Assembly: GCA_027296805.1 (NCBI GenBank)
Contig: JAPUIR010000200.1
Span: 1-15,860, forward strand
Source of the DNA: Chloroflexota bacterium
GTDB taxonomy: Bacteria; Chloroflexota; Dehalococcoidia; Bin125
Direction: 5' to 3'
DNA: 15,860 nt
The notes below the pieces were generated by a model. It made no database searches. It had not been told where the DNA came from and saw only the letters and a list, made by a program, of their open reading frames with translations. A program made the position numbers and the translations under genes. Of the stretch, positions 9,311 through 15,860 are shown in pieces; positions within the stretch are counted from its first letter, which is position 1, and every line of letters starts with the position of its first letter.

Positions 9311-11437
9311 TTAGATGAAGAGCGGTCCGAACACAACGGCCACGATCGACATCAGCTTGAGCAAGATGTTGAGCGAGGGGCCGGACGTGTCTTTGAACGG
9401 GTCACCCACGGTGTCCCCCACGACCGCGGCCTTGTGCGCATCAGAGCCCTTGCCGCCGAGGTTGCCCTCTTCGATATATTTCTTCGCGTTGTCCCAGGCG
9501 CCGCCCGCATTCGCCATCATGATCGCGAGGATCGAGCCCGCCGCGATGGATCCGATCAGCAGTCCGCCGAGGGCCTCGGCACTGATGATCGCCCCCACCA
9601 GGATGGGCACGAGTACGGCGAGCAAGCCCGGCAGAATCATCGCGCGCAACGCCCCGTCGGTGGAGATGGCGATAGCGCGGTTGTGATCGGGCTCCTCCGT
9701 GCCATCCAGGATCCCTGGATGCTCGCGGAACTGGCGGCGGACCTCCTCGACCATCGCCTGAGCCGCGGTTCCCACCGCGCCCATGCTCAGCGCGCTGAAG
9801 ATCATGGGCATCAGGCCGCCAATCAGGATCCCCACCATCACTTGCCAGTCCAGCAGGTTGAACACCTCGACCTTCGTGATCGTGGCGTAGGTGGCGAGCA
9901 AGGCCAGGGAGGTCAGCGTGGCGGAGCCGATCGCGAAGCCCTTCCCAGTCGCAGCGGTGGTGTTGCCCAACTGGTCGAGTGCGTCGGTGCGCTGGCGCAC
10001 TTCGGCCGGGAGCCCCGCCTGCTCCGCGATGCCGCCTGCGTTGTCGGCGACAGGCCCGTAGGCGTCGGTCGCCAGTGTCACACCCAGTGGGGCGAGCATG
10101 CCCACCGCGGCCAGAGCAATTCCATAGAACCCGGCCAGTTCCTGGGCCAGGAAGATAGCGAGCACGATGGTCATCATCGGAATCGCGGTCGAAAGCATGC
10201 CCAAGCTGAGTCCGCCGATGATCACCGGGCCGGCCCCGGCTTCGGCCTGATTCGAGAGATTCACGGTGGGGCTATAGCGCATGCCACCGATCGCGAAACC
10301 CTCTGTCGAAGTGAAACCCTCGGTCACCGTCCCGATGATCTGGCCGGCGACGAGGCCCACCAGGATTGCAAGGAACAGGTTCATGTCCAGGCCCATCACC
10401 GCGACGGCGACCCCGGACCCCAGCAGCACTAGGCCGCTGGCGCCAAAGACCCCCGCGCGCAACGCCCAGAGCAGACGACCTTGGTCCACCTGCTCGCCGG
10501 TACGGACCAGGAAGGTGCCGATGATGGCGGCAACAATGCCAATCCCGGCTACCAGAATGGGGAGCACGAAGGGGTTGCTGCCGAAGCCATCGTTGAGCGC
10601 GCCGAGACCGAAGACATCCGCGGAACCGATAGGGGGGCCGCCATCGAGGGCGAAGATGGCTCCCGGGACGGCGAGCGCCGCCAGTGCCATGGTGGCCACG
10701 ATCGATCCGACATACGACTCGAACAGGTCCGCACCCATGCCGGCCACGTCGCCCACGTTGTCTCCCACGTTGTCGGCGATGGTGGCGGGATTACGGGGGT
10801 CGTCCTCCGGGATGCCCGCCTCGATCTTCCCAACCAAGTCCGCACCAACGTCGGCGGCCTTGGTGTAGATACCGCCACCCACGCGCGCGAAGAGCGCGAT
10901 CGAGGAGGCCCCGAAAGCGAAGCCGGTAAGCGGAATGAAGCTCTCCCAAATGACGTACAGGATCGCGATCCCGAGGATCCCGAGCCCCACCACGATCATC
11001 CCCATCACGGTGCCCGAGTTGAACGCGGTCCGCAGCGCCGGATTGAGGCCCTGGCGCGCGTTGGCCGCGGTGCGCACGTTCGCGCGCACCGCGATCGTCA
11101 TCCCCAGGTAGCCCGCGCTGGCCGAAAGAAAGGCACCGATGAGATAGCTGATTGCGGTCTCGGGCAGGTCGGGTTTCGGCCGGAGCCGGTCGAGTGCGTC
11201 CGCTCCGAGCAAGTTGTAGTCGATGAAGATGATCAGGATCACGAACATCAAAATCACAAAGGCTGCCAGGAAGGTGTATTCGCGCTTGAGGAACGCGGCG
11301 GCCCCTTCCTGGATCGACTTGGCGATCGAGCGCATCTCATCGGTGCCCTGGTCCTCCGCGAGGACCTGGGAGGCGCGCAGCGCTGCGAAGGCGAGCGCGC
11401 CTACGGCCGTGAGGATGGCAAAAATCAGGATTTCCAT
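9311..11437 (-). CDS. hppA: Membrane-bound ion-pumping pyrophosphatase, K+-dependent type
   Basis: A 708-residue integral membrane pump with many hydrophobic spans (about sixteen expected for the family). It hydrolyses pyrophosphate and exports H+ or Na+. The catalytic signatures are intact: DVGADLVGKIE (196-206), DNVGDNVGD (222-230), TDAYGPVADNAGGIAE (457-472) and a C-terminal DNAKKYIEEGNLGGKGSDAH plus GDTVGDPFKDTSG. The diagnostic stretch GNTTAATGKGFAIGS (491-505) has Ala at 495 and Gly at 498, the K+-dependent pattern; K+-independent enzymes carry Lys and Thr. The gate glutamate lies in GADLFESYVGS (E240), the place used by Na+-pumping members, so a Na+ pump is quite possible. The ATG has GGAG five bases upstream. 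It is a single-gene unit with its own promoter and terminator hairpin. Confidence 0.96.
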   Translation of the reverse strand: MEILIFAILTAVGALAFAALRASQVLAEDQGTDEMRSIAKSIQEGAAAFLKREYTFLAAFVILMFVILIIFIDYNLLGADALDRLRPKPDLPETAISYLIGAFLSASAGYLGMTIAVRANVRTAANARQGLNPALRTAFNSGTVMGMIVVGLGILGIAILYVIWESFIPLTGFAFGASSIALFARVGGGIYTKAADVGADLVGKIEAGIPEDDPRNPATIADNVGDNVGDVAGMGADLFESYVGSIVATMALAALAVPGAIFALDGGPPIGSADVFGLGALNDGFGSNPFVLPILVAGIGIVAAIIGTFLVRTGEQVDQGRLLWALRAGVFGASGLVLLGSGVAVAVMGLDMNLFLAILVGLVAGQIIGTVTEGFTSTEGFAIGGMRYSPTVNLSNQAEAGAGPVIIGGLSLGMLSTAIPMMTIVLAIFLAQELAGFYGIALAAVGMLAPLGVTLATDAYGPVADNAGGIAEQAGLPAEVRQRTDALDQLGNTTAATGKGFAIGSATLTSLALLATYATITKVEVFNLLDWQVMVGILIGGLMPMIFSALSMGAVGTAAQAMVEEVRRQFREHPGILDGTEEPDHNRAIAISTDGALRAMILPGLLAVLVPILVGAIISAEALGGLLIGSIAAGSILAIMMANAGGAWDNAKKYIEEGNLGGKGSDAHKAAVVGDTVGDPFKDTSGPSLNILLKLMSIVAVVFGPLFI

Positions 11438-11535
11438 ATGCTCTCCGAGCGAGGCGGAGGCCCATCGCGGTCAGGCCAAGGTGTCAAAAACGAGAATCAC
11501 ACCGGCCTGCCCCAGGGGCCGCGTAATCGCGCGAA

Positions 11536-11564
11536 AATGTATCGCGACGTGATCACCCGATCAA
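11536..11564 (-). promoter_or_regulatory. hppA: Candidate sigma-70-type promoter of hppA
   Basis: On the minus strand TTGATC (11559-11564) is followed by a 17-base spacer and TACATT (11536-11541). This is the best consensus-like promoter in the window. It would give an untranslated leader of about 90 bases before the hppA ATG. The spacer contains the palindrome GTGATCAC (11549-11556), a possible operator. Confidence 0.55.
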
Positions 11565-11601
11565 CAGCGCGACGCGGCGGTGTTACACAAACTCGCCTAA
11601 A

Positions 11602-12264
11602 TCAGTCCGCGTCTTCGAGTTGATCGCGCAGCGCCGCCAGCTGGCCCTCCAGCTTTTGGTTCATCGCGGCCAGCGTCAGGTCGCCCCGGGTTCTCTCCGT
11701 GACGCCGCGCACCATGTCGGTATGGCGACGCAGACCACGCGTGATCGCGTCCGGGAAGTCGAACGTGACGAGCTGCGCGTAGATCTCGTCCATGATCGTC
11801 AGCAGGGCTTCTGGTTGCTCGCTGTCGCCCCGCCGCATCGCATCCAGCGTGTAGCGGCGCAACTCGCCTACGGCCTCCGCCAGCCCGTTGAGATAGGCGG
11901 GATACTCGACGCCGATCTCCTCCGGCGTGGGGAGGGGCTCCCTGCGCACCAGGGCGACGGAGATACTCGCTTCGGCGTACTCCTTGAGCGCATCGTGGAT
12001 GAAGCCCGCGTGGTAAATCTCGGGGAAGCCGGCGAGAGCCTGCTGGGCCTGCCGGGCGTTCTCCCCGGCTTCCTTGAGCAACGTCGCCGCTTGCTCGAAC
12101 TCGCCACGGTGCATCGCGCGGATGCTGTTCGCGGAGTGCTGGATCACCCGGCGCGACGCCGCAAGCCCCGCCTCACGGGCTTCGTGCCGAGCCTCGAAAT
12201 CGGCGCGGATCGCCCCAACCACATCGTCGAGGGCGGCGCTCAAAGGGCGTTGGTCGGGCACCAT
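11602..12264 (-). CDS. Translin-family protein
   Basis: A 220-residue, mostly helical protein of the translin/TRAX family (single-stranded RNA/DNA-binding proteins; eukaryotic translin-TRAX forms the C3PO nuclease that removes passenger strands and tRNA fragments). Family features are an opening helix with ASRRVIQHSANSIRAMHRGE (35-54), GFIHDALKEYAEA (87-99), YLNGLAEAVGELRR (124-137) and the closing FDFPDAITRGLRRHTDMVR region (168-186). Acidic positions E95 and E98 (spacing as in the TRAX catalytic pair) and E130 (aligned with a TRAX aspartate) are retained, so nuclease activity is possible but not shown. The start is ATG 12264; GAGGAG is only one base from it, so the adjacent GTG codon (12261) may be the true start. 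It follows the FmdB-type gene by 23 bases, probably as one transcript. Confidence 0.85.
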   Translation of the reverse strand: MVPDQRPLSAALDDVVGAIRADFEARHEAREAGLAASRRVIQHSANSIRAMHRGEFEQAATLLKEAGENARQAQQALAGFPEIYHAGFIHDALKEYAEASISVALVRREPLPTPEEIGVEYPAYLNGLAEAVGELRRYTLDAMRRGDSEQPEALLTIMDEIYAQLVTFDFPDAITRGLRRHTDMVRGVTERTRGDLTLAAMNQKLEGQLAALRDQLEDAD

Positions 12265-12287
12265 GCTCCTCTTCGCGCGCGCGGCGC

Positions 12288-12632
12288 CTAGAGATCCTTG
12301 ACGGGATCGGGGAGGTCCCCCTCACGGGCGGCCTCGATCATTTGCTTCGCCTCGGCCGGCATCTCCACGCCCATCTCATCGAAGCGCTGCTCGGCCCAGC
12401 GCCCGATCTGGCGCGGGTCCTTATAGGCGTCGGGCCCAGCCCCGGGCTCGGGCACGCCGTACTGCTCCATCACCTGCGCCTCGGTTTTGGGCGTGGCGAA
12501 GCTGGAGACGATGCGGACGGTGGTCTTGCTCTCGCAGGCTTCACAGGCGGGCTTCTGCGCCTTGGCAAGATCCCGATGGAACGCTTCGGTGATCTTGCCG
12601 CAGGCCTTGCAGCGATATTCGTAGATTGGCAT
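12288..12632 (-). CDS. FmdB-family zinc-ribbon protein
   Basis: A 114-residue protein opening with MPIYEYRCKACGK, the hallmark of the FmdB putative regulatory family. A four-cysteine zinc ribbon is formed by C8, C11, C30 and C33. After the ribbon comes an acidic, helix-prone extension (about residues 50-114) that ends LPDPVKDL and is not recognisable as a known domain. FmdB proteins are widespread but mostly uncharacterised; a regulatory or nucleic-acid-binding role is only inferred from the ribbon. The ATG at 12632 is preceded by AGGTAGGT, with an inverted repeat directly before that ribosome-binding site. Upstream in-frame codons to 12686 exist but would add residues unlike the family. The translin gene follows 23 bases later. 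Confidence 0.9.
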   Translation of the reverse strand: MPIYEYRCKACGKITEAFHRDLAKAQKPACEACESKTTVRIVSSFATPKTEAQVMEQYGVPEPGAGPDAYKDPRQIGRWAEQRFDEMGVEMPAEAKQMIEAAREGDLPDPVKDL

Positions 12633-12642
12633 TCGACCTACC

Positions 12643-12659
12643 TGCACCGCAGCGGTGCA
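12643..12659 (-). promoter_or_regulatory. Perfect inverted repeat adjoining the fmdB-type ribosome-binding site
   Basis: TGCACCGC (12643-12650), one central base, then GCGGTGCA (12652-12659). On the minus strand the repeat ends immediately before AGGTAGGT and the ATG. It could be an operator or an RNA hairpin that tunes access to the Shine-Dalgarno sequence. No T-run follows, so a terminator for the upstream genes is less likely. Confidence 0.45.
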
Positions 12660-12736
12660 CTCCGACTCCCAGGGGGCGGACCGCACGAGACGGACCGTAC
12701 CCCGCCCATCCTACAAGCCGGCTCGCCGCGGCCGGG

Positions 12737-13120
12737 TCAACCGCCTTGCACGGCGTTCTCGTAGTGACGCACCTCGATCAAGCGTCCGTCGTGCCCCAGT
12801 GCCACGGCGACCACATCGATCCGAGCGTCCCCCGTCAGCTCACGCTCCCCGAGGTACTCCTCGGCCAGCTCCCACAGTCGGTGCTGCTTGCGCCGGTCGA
12901 TCGAAGCCGCCGCCTGGTCGGCTGCCGTGAGCTCACCCGCCGCCGCGCCGCGTCGGGCGCGTACCTCGACGAACACCAGCGTCCCGTCCGGCGCCGTGAC
13001 GATTAGATCGATCTCCCCCGTGGCGGTCCTCCGGTTGCGTTCGACGATGCGGTACCCCTTTGCGCGCAGATGGTCTGCGGCGAGCCGTTCGCCCGCCTGG
13101 CCCAGCTCGCGTCGATCCAC
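12737..13120 (-). CDS. yraN: YraN family (UPF0102) endonuclease-like protein
   Basis: A 127-residue small protein of the YraN/UPF0102 family, with a restriction-endonuclease-like fold and a biochemical role still poorly defined. Family features are LGQAGERLAADHLRAKGYRI (6-25), RNRRTATGEIDLI (28-40) and LVFVEVRAR (48-56). These supply the acidic residues E36, D38 and E52 of the nuclease-like core; the usual ExK lysine is Arg here (E52-V-R54). The start chosen is GTG at 13120, one base after the rnhB stop, giving tight translational coupling; a GTG at 13159 inside rnhB is an alternative. The frame remains open upstream but overlaps rnhB and is not family-like there. rnhB-yraN is a frequent gene pair. 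Confidence 0.88.
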   Translation of the reverse strand: MDRRELGQAGERLAADHLRAKGYRIVERNRRTATGEIDLIVTAPDGTLVFVEVRARRGAAAGELTAADQAAASIDRRKQHRLWELAEEYLGERELTGDARIDVVAVALGHDGRLIEVRHYENAVQGG

Positions 13121-13121
13121 C

Positions 13122-13841
13122 TCAGGGGCCGAGCGGAAGTCCGAGGACGTAGGAGCCACCCCCGGCCGCCGCACGGACGGGAGCGAACGAGCGTCGGTGC
13201 TCGTCGCAGGGCCCTGCCCGGACCAGCGCGTCCAGATGCGCGGCCGTGGCATAGCCCTTGTTCGAGTCGAAGCGGAAGGCCGCGAAACGCCCCGCAATGG
13301 CGTCCATCCACGCGTCGCGAGCCACCTTCGCCACGACCGAGGCGGCGGCGATGCTGGCAACCATCGTGTCGCCCTTCTTGATCGTCTCGAAGCGACAGGC
13401 GAATTCATGCCGATCGATGCCGTCCACCAGGACGAACTCCGCCGGCGTGCGCAGCCCGGCCAAGGCGCGCTGCATCGAGAGCCGTGTCGCGGGAAGGATG
13501 CCGACACGGTCGATCTCCTCCGACGACGCCCATCCAACCGCCCAATCCTCCACGGCTGACTTGATCAGGGGCGCGAGCCGCCGTCGTTGCGCGGGGCTCA
13601 ACATTTTGCTGTCCCGCAGGTCACGCAGCCATCGAGGCCGGGCGTAGGGACGGAGCGCGACGGCCCCCGACACGACTGGCCCCGCCAGCGCGCCCCGGCC
13701 CACCTCATCCACACCGGCCACGGATCGCACGCCTTGGTCCCAGAGGTCCAGTTCCAGCGTCCGTGTGGGGCGTTTGCCGCGCGCGCGCGGGCTGCGCGTG
13801 ATGCCCAGCGGCCGTGGCGCGTCGATCAGGAGGGGAGTCAT
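13122..13841 (-). CDS. rnhB: Ribonuclease HII
   Basis: A 239-residue enzyme that cuts the RNA strand of RNA-DNA hybrids and starts removal of single ribonucleotides from DNA. The core begins with AGVDEVGRGALAGPVV (42-57), followed by LRDSKMLS, VDG (139-141), KGDTMVASIAAASVVAKVARD (156-176 region) and FDSNKGYATAAHLDAL (191-206). The four catalytic acids are D45, E46, D140 and D158. There is an N-terminal extension of about forty residues, Pro/Arg-rich at first, before the core; no better start lies inside it. ATG 13841 has no strong ribosome-binding site, and a -10-like TAAATT lies about 30 bases upstream. It is the first gene of the rnhB-yraN pair and diverges from ftsH. Confidence 0.95.
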   Translation of the reverse strand: MTPLLIDAPRPLGITRSPRARGKRPTRTLELDLWDQGVRSVAGVDEVGRGALAGPVVSGAVALRPYARPRWLRDLRDSKMLSPAQRRRLAPLIKSAVEDWAVGWASSEEIDRVGILPATRLSMQRALAGLRTPAEFVLVDGIDRHEFACRFETIKKGDTMVASIAAASVVAKVARDAWMDAIAGRFAAFRFDSNKGYATAAHLDALVRAGPCDEHRRSFAPVRAAAGGGSYVLGLPLGP

Positions 13842-13871
13842 AGGACGAGCGAAATGTCCACTTCGGTGAGC

Positions 13872-13899
13872 AATTTATCGCATGTTACCCCAGCCGCAA
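13872..13899 (-). promoter_or_regulatory. rnhB: Candidate promoter of rnhB
   Basis: Minus strand: TTGCGG (13894-13899), 16-base spacer, TAAATT (13872-13877). The -35 hexamer is the same TTGCGG as in the ferredoxin candidate promoter, and here it falls in the loop of the hairpin at 13888-13906. Moderate consensus match only. Confidence 0.35.
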
Positions 13900-13906
13900 T
13901 CTGGGG
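13888..13906. repeat. Inverted repeat CCCCAG-N7-CTGGGG
   Basis: A perfect 6-bp stem with a 7-base loop in the rnhB-ftsH gap. It overlaps the candidate rnhB -35 element, so it might be an operator. It lies about 95 bases upstream of the ftsH candidate -10. Confidence 0.5.
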
Positions 13907-13952
13907 AATGGGCCTTCAACGTAGTTATGAAGGGAGTACCTGTGTTTCCCGC

Positions 13953-13973
13953 GAGCGGCGAGCAGAGCCGCTC
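13953..13973. repeat. Inverted repeat GAGCGGC-N7-GCCGCTC
   Basis: A perfect 7-bp stem with a 7-base loop about 25 bases upstream of the candidate ftsH -10 element, that is, at or just before the -35 region. Its position suits an operator or activator site more than a terminator, since neither strand shows a following T-run. Confidence 0.5.
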
Positions 13974-13995
13974 ACGCTAAACGTCGGGCATCGCC

Positions 13996-14004
13996 TGTTA
14001 TAGT
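13996..14004 (+). promoter_or_regulatory. ftsH: Extended -10 promoter of ftsH (TG-n-TATAGT)
   Basis: TGTTATAGT fits the extended -10 pattern, with TATAGT at 13999-14004, which can work without a good -35 element; none is evident. The ftsH start lies 70 bases further on. Confidence 0.5.
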
Positions 14005-14074
14005 GAGATACGGCCTCTGCGACCTCAAGCAGGTACGTTGCCGGTCGACGATCAGGACAGAAAGCGAGCCTGCG

Positions 14075-15860
<1,786 letters not shown>

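Noticed and set aside
9110..10432. Long plus-strand open frame over hppA (440 codons)
   Set aside because: It is antisense to an unmistakable pyrophosphatase; its His/Gln/Arg/Asp-rich product is typical of the shadow of a GC-rich membrane-protein gene.
10481..11623. Second long plus-strand open frame over hppA (380 codons)
   Set aside because: Same reason: antisense shadow, His/Glu/Arg-rich, no recognisable motif.
12712..12740. TTGACC on the minus strand as a -35 box for the fmdB-type gene
   Set aside because: The nearest acceptable -10 (TAGGAT) is about 21 bases away, too far for a normal promoter, and the hexamer overlaps the yraN stop.
13121..13537. Extending YraN upstream within the open frame
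   Set aside because: It would overlap the conserved core of rnhB, and the added residues are Arg/Ser-rich and not family-like; YraN homology begins near the GTG at 13120.

Overview
This is a GC-rich bacterial chromosome segment with strong G/C preference at third codon positions, densely packed genes and mostly housekeeping content. The gene set suggests a member of the Chloroflexota or a nearby deep-branching, Gram-positive-related lineage. Pointers are a Bacillus/actinobacterial-type SOS operator in front of uvrA, an alpha2-type glycyl-tRNA synthetase with a zinc knuckle, a DarA-type cyclic-di-AMP receptor, a K+-dependent membrane pyrophosphatase, a translin-family protein and a 7Fe ferredoxin. 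This placement is an inference; there is no rRNA in the window. I see no mobile element, CRISPR array, tRNA or rRNA.

Layout. On the left, the minus strand carries the start of DNA polymerase I (polA, cut by the window edge; probably leaderless) and, upstream of it, a small secreted protein of unknown function. That protein gene diverges from uvrA (1413-4439, plus). The gap between them holds a perfect GAAC-N4-GTTC palindrome, the core of a LexA operator. A 7Fe ferredoxin follows uvrA on the plus strand from its own promoter and converges, across a strong hairpin, with a minus-strand pair: glycyl-tRNA synthetase followed by a compact Mre11-like metallophosphoesterase.

In the middle, a short plus-strand unit (a 45-residue membrane peptide plus darA) ends exactly where a convergent tandem HD-GYP protein ends, so a cyclic-di-AMP receptor and a cyclic-di-GMP-phosphodiesterase-like protein abut with no spacer. 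A perfect 11-bp hairpin then separates the HD-GYP gene from hppA, a sodium- or proton-pumping pyrophosphatase.

On the right, a minus-strand run encodes RNase HII (rnhB), a YraN endonuclease-like protein one base after rnhB, an FmdB-type zinc-ribbon protein and a translin-family protein. rnhB diverges from ftsH (plus, cut by the right edge) across a 233-bp region with two hairpins and candidate promoters for both directions.

Themes: DNA repair and nucleic-acid processing (polA, uvrA, Mre11-like phosphoesterase, rnhB, yraN, translin), nucleotide second messengers (darA, HD-GYP), and membrane energetics and protein quality control (hppA, ftsH). No gap between genes exceeds 300 bases. The least ordinary items are the translin-family protein with TRAX-like acidic positions, the HD-GYP tandem whose halves carry complementary motif defects, and the UvrA with an altered first zinc module, an altered N-terminal ABC signature and a highly basic C-terminal tail. 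Nothing here clearly amounts to a new multi-gene defence or biosynthetic system.
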